A DNA stretch of 64,000 bases from Anabaena azotica FACHB-119. GTDB taxonomy: Bacteria > Cyanobacteriota > Cyanobacteriia > Cyanobacteriales > Nostocaceae. The stretch's first letter is position 1, and the number at the start of each line of letters is the position of its first letter. The DNA is taken from contig NZ_JACJSG010000022.1 in NCBI RefSeq assembly GCF_014697625.1, positions 58,823 through 122,822 on the forward strand, written 5' to 3'. Below are positions 40,971 to 49,299 of the stretch, piece after piece. The notes below the pieces were generated by a model. It did not search any database. It saw only the letters and a list, made by a program, of their open reading frames with translations, and had not been told where the DNA came from. The position numbers and the translations under genes are program-made.

Positions 40971-41696
40971 TTAACCTACTAATCCAGAACGTAAAGCTCG
41001 GACTGCCGCTTGGGTGCGGTCATCGGCGGAGAGTTTATTTAAAATATTGCGAACATGGGTTTTTACAGTTCCGACTGTAATATATAGACGTTCGGCGATG
41101 ACGGCATTACTACAGCCTTCGACGATCAACTGTAGCACTTCTAACTCTCTTTCTGTAAGGGTATAGGGGTCAATAATATCTAAATCTTCTTCAATGGCGG
41201 AATTTTTTGGGGTATTTTCTGGTTCTACTTTGGTAAGCTCTGGTTTAGGAGACTGTTGTGCTTGTTGTAGGACAATTCTGGCGATCGCTGGATCAATCCA
41301 AGCGTTGCCATTGTAAGTCACTTTGACTGCTTCCAATAAATTATCAAACCCAATATCCTTCATACAGTAAGAATCAGCTCCAGCTGCAAAAGCTGCCAAA
41401 ACCGCTTCTTTATTATCCCGTAAGGTTAAAATCAATACTTTTGTTCCTAAATCCGGGTTATTACTGTTGCTGGATTTTAATTCCCTTGTTAACTCTATGC
41501 CATCTTTATCTGGTAAACCGATATCAACGATCGCAATATCCGGTTGTACCGTTTTTAACATATTCAGTCCTTCTACCGCATTGGCAGCTTCTCCGACAAC
41601 TTCCATTTCTTCTCTTTGTAGTAGTGCCGTCCGAATACCCACACGGGTTAGATCATGATCCTCAATCAGCGCAATCCGAATTTTACTCATAGTCAA
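40971..41696 (-). CDS. NarL/FixJ-family response regulator
   Basis: The 241-residue regulator has a receiver domain (IRIALIEDHDLTRVGIRTAL, Asp58 in IAIVDIGLPDKDG, Lys in SYCMKDIGF) and, after a variable polar linker (residues about 145-175), a LuxR-type helix-turn-helix: LTERELEVLQLIVEGCSNAV and IAERLYITVGTVKTHVRNIL. It binds DNA as a phosphorylated dimer. The cognate kinase is not adjacent. Two starts are possible (41696 or 41690, MTM); the family begins with the SKIRIALIEDH part, so both are equivalent. The gene lies 275 bases upstream of the phosphatase gene and may or may not function with it. Confidence 0.9.
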   Translation of the reverse strand: MTMSKIRIALIEDHDLTRVGIRTALLQREEMEVVGEAANAVEGLNMLKTVQPDIAIVDIGLPDKDGIELTRELKSSNSNNPDLGTKVLILTLRDNKEAVLAAFAAGADSYCMKDIGFDNLLEAVKVTYNGNAWIDPAIARIVLQQAQQSPKPELTKVEPENTPKNSAIEEDLDIIDPYTLTERELEVLQLIVEGCSNAVIAERLYITVGTVKTHVRNILNKLSADDRTQAAVRALRSGLVG

Positions 41697-42019
41697 TTTC
41701 TACCCGTTACGCTATTACACAAAAATTTTCACCGAAATTTCCCTGTTTTTTTCGTTTACTACCTGATACAGCCTCGCGATTACTAAAAATAATCTAGTTA
41801 ATTTTTCCAGAAATTTCTCAAAAAACTATGATATAAGATTACTCAGGCATTATAAGCTGTTTTTATTATGCAAAATAAGCAAAAAAGAAGCTCACTTTTA
41901 ACAATTCAGTTTTCTTCGTCAACTTATTTGCATAATACCCTCCCTCTCAGCCCAGAGGCGACCTGTGAAAAAATTTGATAAACTATCGTCGAGACAATGT
42001 GGTGTGAGGCTCAAGGGCT
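41697..42019. other. Divergent promoter region between the NarL-type regulator and the WecG gene
   Basis: About 320 bases, AT-rich, with poly-A/T tracts near 41880 and no repeats or genes. Promoters of both flanking genes must lie here. Confidence 0.4.
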
Positions 42020-42760
42020 ATGTTTCCATCATCTAAAGTGTTTACGGTGCTGGGTATCCCAGTTCATGTGATGAGTGACTATCCAAGGTGGTTGCTAGAA
42101 TCCTTAAAACAAGGCAAGGGCGCTCATGTAGTCACACTGAATGCGGAAATGACAATGCAGGCGCAGCAAAATACATCCCTGAACAAAATCATTCAGAATG
42201 CGGAGTTGATCATTCCAGATGGTGCAGGGATAGTTATGTATTTGCGCTGGCTTTGTTGGCAAAAAGTCCAGCGTTGTCCGGGGATTGAACTAGCGGAAAC
42301 GGTGTTGCCAGCAATTAGTCAACAGCAGCCAGATAAAACGGTGTTCTTTTACGGTGGCGCAAACGGAGTAGCGGCAAAAGCAGCCGATTATTGGCAGCAA
42401 AAAGCGCCTAATTTGAAGATTGTAGGTAGTCATTCCGGCTTCCATTCTGCACAAGAAGAACAAAAGTTGCGACAAAATCTCGCTCAATTACAACCACAGG
42501 TGATTTTGGTCGGTTTGGGTGTACCACGTCAAGAATTATGGATTGCACAAAATCGCCATTTGTGTCCCCAAGCCATTTGGATTGGTGTTGGCGGTAGTTT
42601 TGATATTTGGTCAGGTAGCAAAAATCGCGCCCCCGCTTGGTTGGCTAATAATAATTTGGAATGGCTATATCGTCTTTACAAAGAACCTTGGCGTTGGCGG
42701 CGAATGTTGGCTTTGCCTCAATTTGCGGTGAAGGCGTTTGTTTATCGTTTGACTATTTAG
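42020..42760 (+). CDS. WecG/TagA/CpsF family glycosyltransferase
   Basis: The 246-residue protein has the GT26 family patterns: VVTLNAEMTMQAQQN, IPDGAGIVMYLRW, VFFYGGANGVAAKAADYW and VILVGLGVPRQELWIAQNR, followed by IGVGGSFDIWSG and RAPAWLANNNLEWLYRLYKE. Members transfer a sugar (often N-acetylmannosamine or its uronate) from UDP to a lipid-linked acceptor in teichoic acid, enterobacterial common antigen or exopolysaccharide synthesis. It is membrane-associated without true membrane helices. No other polysaccharide gene is adjacent, and the acceptor is unknown. The next gene, ftsE, follows at 270 bases. Confidence 0.93.
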   Translation: MFPSSKVFTVLGIPVHVMSDYPRWLLESLKQGKGAHVVTLNAEMTMQAQQNTSLNKIIQNAELIIPDGAGIVMYLRWLCWQKVQRCPGIELAETVLPAISQQQPDKTVFFYGGANGVAAKAADYWQQKAPNLKIVGSHSGFHSAQEEQKLRQNLAQLQPQVILVGLGVPRQELWIAQNRHLCPQAIWIGVGGSFDIWSGSKNRAPAWLANNNLEWLYRLYKEPWRWRRMLALPQFAVKAFVYRLTI

Positions 42761-42970
42761 GAGTTGACGGTTGACAGTTGCTCCCTGTAAGTTAAGTGAT
42801 TGTACTAGCTTAATGTAAAGGGTTTAAAAACTTTTAATACTGGATTTGAGATTTTTAGGCTTTACTTGGGAATCCTTATTTTTAAGTCAATACTGTTCAG
42901 GTAAGGTTGATGCTAACTCCTTTCAGGGGTAGGCTCACAAAAATGAACGTTATACCGATACAGATACATA

Positions 42971-42998
42971 GTGGGGGCGCACATCTGTGCGTCCCTAC
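42971..42998. repeat. 28-bp dispersed palindrome, GGGGGCGCACA type
   Basis: GTGGGGGCGCACA is followed by TC and then TGTGCGTCCCTAC, an almost perfect palindrome in the leader of ftsE. It is related to those at 3571 and 57052. Confidence 0.7.
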
Positions 42999-43033
42999 TC
43001 AACGATTGTCTATTGTCTAAGGAAGATTGAGTA

Positions 43034-43786
43034 ATGCCTGTATTAACAAATCCAGCAACTAGCGAACAGGTAACTGATGAAAAAGAGGGGAAAGCTCAAG
43101 AAGGTTGTACCAGTAACATGGTGCAGTTAAGGTCTGTGACCAAAACTTATGCTAATGGTTGTCATGCTTTGCTGGATGTCAACTTAGAGATTAAAAATAA
43201 AGAATTTTTATTTATTACAGGGCCTAGCGGTTCAGGGAAGTCAACTCTGTTAAGACTGCTGTATGGGGAGGAGTTACCCACCCAAGGAGAAGTGGTGGTG
43301 AACGGCTGTAATGTGACAACTTTGCGGGGCGATCGCTTATCATTATTACGCCGACGTATTGGTATTGTATTTCAAGACTATAAACTCATCCCCCAGCGCA
43401 CTGTGGCGGAAAATGTAACTTTTGTGTTACAAGCTCAAGGTTATACCCGCAAGGAAATTCAAAGGCGTTTAGAACCTACACTAAAATTGGTGGGTTTGCT
43501 TTCTAAAGCTGACTGTTTTCCTGATCAGCTTTCTGGAGGAGAACAACAACGGGTGAGTATTGCAAGGGCAATTGTAGGAACGCCACCATTAATATTAGCT
43601 GATGAACCTACAGGCAATCTCGATCCCGATAACTCTTGGCAAGTGATGCAGATTCTCCGAAAGTTAAATTCTTTTGGAGCAACTATCATTGTTACTACTC
43701 ACGACGAACAATTAGTCCGCCGATGTAATCGTCCTGTGGTACAAGTACGTAATGGTAAACTTTATCAGTTGACAGTTAACAGTTGA
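43034..43786 (+). CDS. ftsE: Cell division ABC-type ATPase FtsE
   Basis: The 250-residue ATPase has Walker A GPSGSGKST, the Q-loop GIVFQDYKLIPQRTV, signature LSGGEQQRVSIARA, Walker B LILADEPTGNLD and H-loop TTHD. The FQDYKLIP and ADEPTGNLDP segments favour FtsE over other LolD-like ATPases. With FtsX it controls peptidoglycan hydrolysis at the septum; ftsX is not adjacent here. There is an N-terminal extension of about 30 residues before VQLRSVTKTY; an ATG at 43118 could be the true start. The last codons (QLTVNS and the TGA) lie within CAGTTGA-type heptamers, so the C-terminus is repeat-derived. Confidence 0.87.
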   Translation: MPVLTNPATSEQVTDEKEGKAQEGCTSNMVQLRSVTKTYANGCHALLDVNLEIKNKEFLFITGPSGSGKSTLLRLLYGEELPTQGEVVVNGCNVTTLRGDRLSLLRRRIGIVFQDYKLIPQRTVAENVTFVLQAQGYTRKEIQRRLEPTLKLVGLLSKADCFPDQLSGGEQQRVSIARAIVGTPPLILADEPTGNLDPDNSWQVMQILRKLNSFGATIIVTTHDEQLVRRCNRPVVQVRNGKLYQLTVNS

Positions 43787-43838
43787 CAGTTGACAGGTTA
43801 TTTCCACTGATAACTGATAACTGATAACTGATAACACC
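43769..43838. repeat. STRR array overlapping the 3' end of ftsE
   Basis: CAGTTGA, CAGTTAA and CAGTTGA units begin inside the ftsE coding sequence, supply its stop codon, and continue; from 43808 the complementary CTGATAA heptamer repeats four times. The two halves can pair as a hairpin between ftsE and the convergent gene. Confidence 0.85.
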
Positions 43839-43844
43839 CAGTCC

Positions 43845-44606
43845 CTAAGCTTTTGCCTTAACTTGACTTGACAAGGGTTTGAGAGGTGACATAGGTGGAG
43901 ATTGTAGTGGTTGTAATGGCTCTAGGGCTTGTAGGCTTTCAAAAGCGGCTTCTCTAACTATTGGTTCTTCCTCACGAGTGAGTAGCAATTGCAAGCATTG
44001 GGTAATCTCTCGCTGCAATTGGGAGTCAATTTGTTGAGCTTTGATGATTTTAGTTAATCTACGTAAAGTTACCAAGCGCTTTAAAGAGTCTTTTTCTGTG
44101 AGATTGAGGAAGAACTGCTCAAAGTCGTTTTCCTCTTTACCAGCATAGTTTTTGACAAGTTGCCACAATAGCAAAATTATAGTCAGCAATGTTCCTAATC
44201 CTTGGGCGATCGCACCAGCTGCGATCCAAGGGCTAGGGGAGTCTGCCAAAATTGCCGCAGCCATGTAAGTACTGACAGTAGCTAGTCCCCCACTACCTAC
44301 AGCTATCACTAATCGGCGGTTTGTCCCGTTAAAAAGTTTTTGAAGTTCTACCCAACGTAACTTCCAGTCCCATTTTTGCATTGAGTAGGCTGATAACATT
44401 ACGCCAACGCCAACTAGCAGTGCTAATAGTAGTTTCCAGTTCCACAACCACATCCCAACGAGAATGAAGAGCAAAATTACCAGACCATTTAGTTCTGACA
44501 GATGCTGATAATTCCGCCGCTTGGGGGCTTTCGTCTTATGCTCTGGAAGCAGCCAGTTGGGCATCTGGTTGATTAATTGCTGCCAAGAAGACAAAGCCTT
44601 TACCAC
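43845..44606 (-). CDS. Membrane protein with C-terminal helical repeat region
   Basis: The 253-residue protein has four hydrophobic segments, at about residues 41-58 and 60-76 (NGLVILLFILVGMWLWNW and LLLALLVGVGVMLSAYSM), 100-118 and 128-150. A helical, charged C-terminal half follows: DFEQFFLNLTEKDSLKRLVT and TQCLQLLLTREEEPIVREAA, reminiscent of HEAT or armadillo-type repeats. A Pro/Leu-rich end (LQALEPLQPLQSPPMSPLKP) closes it. I know no name for it. It converges on ftsE. Confidence 0.7.
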   Translation of the reverse strand: MVKALSSWQQLINQMPNWLLPEHKTKAPKRRNYQHLSELNGLVILLFILVGMWLWNWKLLLALLVGVGVMLSAYSMQKWDWKLRWVELQKLFNGTNRRLVIAVGSGGLATVSTYMAAAILADSPSPWIAAGAIAQGLGTLLTIILLLWQLVKNYAGKEENDFEQFFLNLTEKDSLKRLVTLRRLTKIIKAQQIDSQLQREITQCLQLLLTREEEPIVREAAFESLQALEPLQPLQSPPMSPLKPLSSQVKAKA

Positions 44607-44893
44607 AGTGTTTACCTACCTAACATTACAAAATTGTCTAATTTATAAGTTTTATTTGGTATTGAAATCCAGTAGTTAATGCTGAGTTATCAGTTCTGAG
44701 TTTTGTCCAGCCTAATAATCAACGCACCGCTACCGCTAAGATACCCTTTGATAGTGTAAATTTAAATTACCATACTGAGCATTTTTGCTTTTTCAAAACC
44801 AAATACTATAAATCGACCATCAATAATACTCTATAAGAATACCTGGGTTGAAGTGGGTCAAGCGATTTTGCTGCTAAAATTTGCTGATTCTGC
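44607..44893. other. Spacer between two minus-strand genes
   Basis: No gene or repeat is seen; AT-rich. It should include the promoter of the membrane-protein gene. Confidence 0.35.
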
Positions 44894-45493
44894 TTAAACA
44901 CAGAAACAAAACGCACTGATTGTAAATTGACCGTCAAATGCACAGAAGCTAACGGAGCAAATATTTTGATTGGTTACAGATAGTGAGGTGTTGGGGTGTA
45001 ATGCCGAATCAGAGTTGGCAAGATTCGCACTAGGCAGTATGCTTTGGGCTACTAACTGGCGATCGCGATCGTAGGCGGACATTACCAGTCTTTGGGAACT
45101 AGTGACACAAGCACTCACTTGGCTAACAGGACGCAAAAATTTCGCCTCCAAAAATCCGCTTTTGGGCGCACCCATCAAAACTGTTAACCCTGAATTAGTG
45201 GGAAAGGCTGGGTTTGATGGTTGTATCGCTACTGAGTTTTGCAAAATCACTCCCCAATGTTCATATTGATGCTCTACCACTTCAAAGCACTTTAAATCTT
45301 CTAAGTTCAAACATACACAAGTTTCTGCATCTATCGTATTATTAATTCCTTCCTCCGACTGACTCCGTTTCACCGAAGCGACAACTTGTTTCTTCCCATC
45401 GAATTGATTGCATACAAATTTACTGTCTTCAAATTTTGGTAGTTGATCTGTTTGAAGAGTAGCCTGCTGGAACACAACACCCCACCTTAGCAT
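44894..45493 (-). CDS. Hypothetical protein, Cys-rich C-terminus
   Basis: The 199-residue protein has no signal peptide at its apparent start (MLRWGVVFQQATLQTDQLPK). A central part (CVCLNLEDLKCFEVVEHQYE and AIQPSNPAFPTNSGLTVLMG) is followed by SQVSACVTSSQRLVMSAYDR and a C-terminal CSVSFCAFDGQFTISAFCFC. The pattern of beta strands suggests a jelly-roll or carbohydrate-binding-like domain, as found in many cyanobacterial hypothetical proteins. The cysteines in the last 25 residues are notable. I do not recognise a function. The spacing to neighbours is large, so it is probably single. Confidence 0.62.
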   Translation of the reverse strand: MLRWGVVFQQATLQTDQLPKFEDSKFVCNQFDGKKQVVASVKRSQSEEGINNTIDAETCVCLNLEDLKCFEVVEHQYEHWGVILQNSVAIQPSNPAFPTNSGLTVLMGAPKSGFLEAKFLRPVSQVSACVTSSQRLVMSAYDRDRQLVAQSILPSANLANSDSALHPNTSLSVTNQNICSVSFCAFDGQFTISAFCFCV

Positions 45494-45874
45494 TACCTAA
45501 AGAATCATAAAAATACTGACAGCTATTTTTTTGTACTAACAAATAATAAACAATGCTTATAAGCGCTTTAGCATTATTTGGAAGATGATAATTATCCGTA
45601 ACTTTCCTGTAGCCTATCATAAAAAAAGGATGAAAAAATATTAGCTAAGTGATACTCGCTACCTAAATCAGATTTAAGTAAACCTTGCCATCAGGTAGTT
45701 ACAAGCAAAAGCTCTGTTGCTGTGTGAAAAAAAATCACTAAATCTTTACAAGTGAGCAAGTAATTTTACATCTGCTTAATCTGACGCTGGCTAGAGGTGA
45801 AATTATTGCTGGTTCATTGATAATAGCAATTGTGGGGATGAGGGAGATGAGGGAGACAGAAACACTAATGACTA
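45494..45874. other. Gene-free divergent region
   Basis: About 380 bases between the Cys-rich protein gene (minus) and the hydrolase-fold gene (plus). There is AT-rich sequence with a GATGAGGGA pair at 45838-45856 and a short CTAATGA heptamer pair at 45866-45880 that leads into the next start codon. Confidence 0.45.
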
Positions 45875-46786
45875 ATGAATAACACTATGTTTCAACCACC
45901 TGGATTTGAACAACGTTCGGTAATTACCTCGCTAGGTAAAATGGTGTATTACACTGGTGCTGGATCACTTTGGCAGGAAAGTGAGAAGGCTGAAGAGCAA
46001 GAAACTTTGGTGTTTCTGCATGGCTTTGGGGGCGGATCTTCTGCTTATGAGTGGTCGAAAGTCTATCCGGCGTTTGCTTCGCAGTATCGGATATTAGCAC
46101 CAGATTTAATAGGTTGGGGTAGATCCGAACATCCAGAACGCAATTATCAGATAGAAGATTATTTAACGACTATCCGGGAGTTTTTTGAGCAAACTTGCAC
46201 AGCACCAGTAACAGCGATCGCATCTTCCCTGACGGCAGCGTTTACTGTTAGAGTGGCGATCGCTAATCCACATTTATTTAAATCTTTAATTCTTGTTACC
46301 CCAGCCGGGTTGTCTGATTTTGGCGAAAACTACACTCGCAGTATTTTTGTGCAAATAGTCAGTATCCCTCTTCTCGACCGCTTACTATACAGTACCGGCG
46401 TTGCTACCAGTGGCGGTATTCGTAGTTTTTTGGAACAACGGCAATTTGCTCAACCTAACCGAGTATATGACGAAATTGTCGAAGCTTATCTACAGTCTGC
46501 CCAGCAGCCTCATGCTGAGTATGCCGCTTTGTCATTCGTCCGGGGTGATTTGTGCTTTGATTTATCGCTTTACATTGAACAGTTAACAACACCCACAGCC
46601 ATTATCTGGGGTCAAAAGTCTCAATTCACTGGCCCAGAAATTGGCCGTCGCTTGGCACAACAGAATCCTCAAGCAATTCAGGTGTTTCAACAGTTGGAAG
46701 ATGTGGGCTTAACTCCACAGTTAGAACTACCAGCCGTGACAATTGGACTGATTAAGAAATTCTTGCCTTTGCTGAATCATCAATAG
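45875..46786 (+). CDS. Alpha/beta-hydrolase-fold protein with degenerate catalytic triad
   Basis: The 303-residue protein has a clear alpha/beta-hydrolase core: LVFLHGFGGGSSAYEWSKVY at residues 45-64, RILAPDLIGWGRSEHP at 72-87 and LILVTPAGLSDFG at 138-150. The nucleophile elbow, normally GxSxG, is ASSLT (Ser118 in place), the expected acid in WGQKSQF is Ser249 and the expected catalytic His in LEDVGLTPQ is Leu279. It may therefore be a binding or scaffold protein, or may use other residues. Related cyanobacterial proteins of this family occur widely. The apparent start codon lies in CTAATGA repeats; a second ATG at 45887 (MFQPPGFEQRSV) is an alternative. Confidence 0.85.
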   Translation: MNNTMFQPPGFEQRSVITSLGKMVYYTGAGSLWQESEKAEEQETLVFLHGFGGGSSAYEWSKVYPAFASQYRILAPDLIGWGRSEHPERNYQIEDYLTTIREFFEQTCTAPVTAIASSLTAAFTVRVAIANPHLFKSLILVTPAGLSDFGENYTRSIFVQIVSIPLLDRLLYSTGVATSGGIRSFLEQRQFAQPNRVYDEIVEAYLQSAQQPHAEYAALSFVRGDLCFDLSLYIEQLTTPTAIIWGQKSQFTGPEIGRRLAQQNPQAIQVFQQLEDVGLTPQLELPAVTIGLIKKFLPLLNHQ

Positions 46787-46875
46787 TTGTGGTAACAGAT
46801 TTCACTACACTGGGGGGCTTCCCGCAGGGGTTGTTAAAACTATACCCTCCATCTCCGCCCCTTGACATTTTTAAT

Positions 46876-47024
46876 AGGACTTACGCATGAAAACGAAAAA
46901 TCAAGGGTGTAGGCAAGGGTATGGGGGTATAGGGGTGTAGGGGTGTAAAAACTCTAAACCTATACCCCTACACCCTTACACCCTTACACCCTACCTCCAT
47001 AGATAAACTCGGTGCGTAAGTCCT
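46876..47024. mobile_element. MITE-like element, AGGACTTACGCA ends (149 bp)
   Basis: Same ends and exact length as the copy at 16841-16989, with GGGTGTAG and CTACACCC tracts inside. The host sequence shows ATT-type flanks but no unambiguous target duplication. Confidence 0.8.
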
Positions 47025-47116
47025 ATTAAAATATTCTGAAAGATAGAGGCTAATTGCACTAGGGTTTATCTTTTTTTAATAAATTTTTTTAAAAAAACTG
47101 TGTTGGCTGTTACAAT

Positions 47117-47234
47117 ACTGTTAAGAAAAGTTGCCCGTTGCATTTTGGGAATACGCAACCGGGTTTTAACTCTATTGAGAAGACAACGCAAAAATAAGAC
47201 AATTAGACCAGCTGTGGGAGGCTGGTCTTTTTTT
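47117..47234 (+). ncRNA. Candidate small RNA ending in a strong terminator
   Basis: A TACAAT box at 47111-47116 is followed by a structured stretch: CCCGTTGC (47134-47141) pairs with GCAACCGGG (about 47155-47163) apart from one bulge, then an A-rich linker and a classical terminator (47205-47234). No ribosome site or credible coding frame is associated: the 60-residue frame here lacks protein character. The hydrolase-fold gene upstream is separated by a MITE, so this terminator most simply belongs to its own short transcript. No RNA family is recognised. Confidence 0.35.
47205..47234 (+). terminator. Strong intrinsic terminator
   Basis: Perfect 8-bp arms AGACCAGC and GCTGGTCT with an 8-base loop are followed by seven to eight T residues. 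Confidence 0.88.
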
Positions 47235-47477
47235 ACTTGTGTCATTGTCTGTAAAATAAGACTTACAGAGTTTTTGGCTTAAATGCAGTAAAGGTTTACA
47301 GGGTAGAGATGTTAGAGACTAAAGTTATTAGCTTTTCCTCATGGAAAGTGCTGTAAGTCATTAAACTTTATTATACGCTAAATTTTCAGTAGTTTCTACA
47401 AATTTTCTAATTAGACTGATTTGCATATGCAATACCAGAATTTAGGCAACTGTCACCAGGGTTTATCTAAATGAATC

Positions 47478-47599
47478 AGGACTTACGCAAGTGTCACAAT
47501 TGGTGGTTGGTGCGTGACGCTACAAGTCTCATGACTACGTTCAAATATTATCGCCAGTCACACACCCTACAGAAAAAATCTGCCAGTTGCGTAAGTCCT
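47478..47599. mobile_element. MITE-like element, AGGACTTACGCAA ends (122 bp)
   Basis: The ends AGGACTTACGCAA and TTGCGTAAGTCCT match the other members exactly, but the interior is diverged (TGGTGCGTGACGCTA near the left, CACACCCTACAG near the right). It lies just beyond the porin terminator. Confidence 0.78.
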
Positions 47600-47615
47600 A
47601 AAATAGTTAAAAAAA

Positions 47616-47640
47616 AGACGCAAATAATTATTTTGCGTCT
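47616..47640 (-). terminator. Intrinsic terminator of the porin gene
   Basis: AGACGCAAA and TTTGCGTCT arms with a 7-base loop; on the minus strand the stem is followed by TTTTTT. It is 22 bases after the porin stop. Confidence 0.85.
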
Positions 47641-47661
47641 TGCTGATAATTTTTATTGAAA

Positions 47662-49287
47662 TTAGAAACTAAATGTAGTTCTCAAAGCCCCAATGACTAC
47701 GCCATCGTTATCATCGTTGTGGTCTGGTGCTGTTAGCCAGATAACTCCGGGTGTGATGGTGATATTGTCGCTGAGTTTGTATTGATAGAATGCTTCCAAA
47801 TGGTAGGAAGTATCTCTATCTCTATCTATTTCACCAACGCGAGAACTAGTTACTTTTGGTTCCATGCCCACAATGATACCTGCTAAGTTACCTTTTTTGC
47901 CCAGGTCAGGGAAGCCAAGGGTAACAGCATAGTTCCAAATATCAACATCGCCACGTTCTCCAGTTAGGGTGCGGCTTGTGGTATAACCAGCCCAACCACC
48001 TAAAACTATCCTATCGGTGATGCCGATGGATGCTTGAATACCGTAGGAATTGCTGGAAAAGGGAATATCTAGGTTATCTTCTTCATCAAATAAAGGCGCG
48101 AAAGTAGCTGCATTACTTCCTGTAAGTAGTGGTTGATTGTAGGAATTAATGTATGTTAATCCTACAGTGATGCGATCGCTCGGTTTAATTGTCAGTTGTG
48201 CTAATGCGCCGTAACCCCCATCAAATAAACCACTCTTAGGTGCTGGGTTATTAGCTGTACCGCTCAAATAGCCAAGACTCAGGGCTAACCTATCATTAAA
48301 CTGATAGTTCACACCTAAACCTGCACCAGCTACCTGTGCATAAATTGGGTTTCTTGTACCAAAAGTAGATATAGCACCGAAAGCGCCATCACCATCAAAC
48401 AGGTTTACAGTACTTGTCAAGTCGTCTGCTGCACCTGCATTTGCAATCAGTTTAATTTGCGTGTTTTTGCCTAGAGGGAATGAGTACCATAAAGCGTCAA
48501 TACCAGCGTTATTGCTAGCATCTTCAAGAGGTAAACCAAAAAATAAGTTCCCTTCTGGAGTATTAATGTCGGGGCTAACAATATTATTCGTCTGGATTCG
48601 AGTAAACAATGTGTCTTGACCAGTAAAACTGGTAACAAATTCTATTCGCGCTCTTGCTCCCAGGGTAGTATTTTTCTGTTCAATTTCTCTACCATCAACG
48701 CGCTTACCTGATAAAACATCACTAATAACAGTGACTACTTGTCCTTGTAGTTTTGTTGTAGTAGAGAATTGATTTGCTTCTAGTTCAGTAGTTCTTGCTT
48801 CTAAAGCATCAACTCGACCTCTTAATGTTGCAAGTTCCGCAGAAAATTCTTCTTGTAGCCTTTGTAATGTGGCTAAGTCTTCTTTTCTGACTAACTCAGC
48901 CGTGGCGGTGGCGATGAGTTCGTTGACTCTATCGAGACAAGCATTTAACCCGGCGGCAAATTCATACCTTGTTAAGGCACGATTACCGCGATAGGTTCCA
49001 TTGGGATACCCAGCAATACAACCGTAACGTTCTACCAATGATTGCAATGCTTGAAACGCCCAATCTGTTGGTTGTACGTCGGAAAATTGCGATACTGAGG
49101 TAACTTGCGACATTACCCCCGGTTGATTACTCTGATCAAACTCTAGGTTTGTGTTAGCTATTGTTGTGGATTGATTTACTTCTGTTGTGGCTGCTGTCTC
49201 TCCTGCAAAGGTAGCAGCACCAGAAAATAATATGACACTAAAAATTGTGGCTGGGTTAACTAGCCAATACTTACAAAAATTCTGCAT
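47662..49287 (-). CDS. SLH-domain OprB-type outer membrane porin
   Basis: After a signal peptide (NPATIFSVILFSGAATFAG), the mature protein has an SLH domain (SQFSDVQPTDWAFQALQSLV, then RYGCIAGYPNGTYRGNRALT and RYEFAAGLNACLDRV) that binds the peptidoglycan-linked polymer, a coiled coil (TLQRLQEEFSAELATLRGRV), and a C-terminal OprB beta barrel of about 380 residues ending in an aromatic residue (TTFSF). This is the cyanobacterial iron-uptake-porin family, whose members allow inorganic ions through the outer membrane. I set the start at the ATG at 49287, preceded by GAGGAG. It is divergent from znuA, and a role in metal passage would fit. Confidence 0.92.
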   Translation of the reverse strand: MQNFCKYWLVNPATIFSVILFSGAATFAGETAATTEVNQSTTIANTNLEFDQSNQPGVMSQVTSVSQFSDVQPTDWAFQALQSLVERYGCIAGYPNGTYRGNRALTRYEFAAGLNACLDRVNELIATATAELVRKEDLATLQRLQEEFSAELATLRGRVDALEARTTELEANQFSTTTKLQGQVVTVISDVLSGKRVDGREIEQKNTTLGARARIEFVTSFTGQDTLFTRIQTNNIVSPDINTPEGNLFFGLPLEDASNNAGIDALWYSFPLGKNTQIKLIANAGAADDLTSTVNLFDGDGAFGAISTFGTRNPIYAQVAGAGLGVNYQFNDRLALSLGYLSGTANNPAPKSGLFDGGYGALAQLTIKPSDRITVGLTYINSYNQPLLTGSNAATFAPLFDEEDNLDIPFSSNSYGIQASIGITDRIVLGGWAGYTTSRTLTGERGDVDIWNYAVTLGFPDLGKKGNLAGIIVGMEPKVTSSRVGEIDRDRDTSYHLEAFYQYKLSDNITITPGVIWLTAPDHNDDNDGVVIGALRTTFSF

Positions 49288-49299
49288 TTTTCTCCTCAC

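Noticed and set aside
47100..47282. 60-residue frame MLAVTILLRKVARCILG
   Set aside because: It runs through a perfect intrinsic terminator with eight T residues, which a real coding sequence would not contain.
47471..47659. 62-residue frame before the porin terminator
   Set aside because: It coincides with a MITE whose inverted ends define it; no gene-like features.
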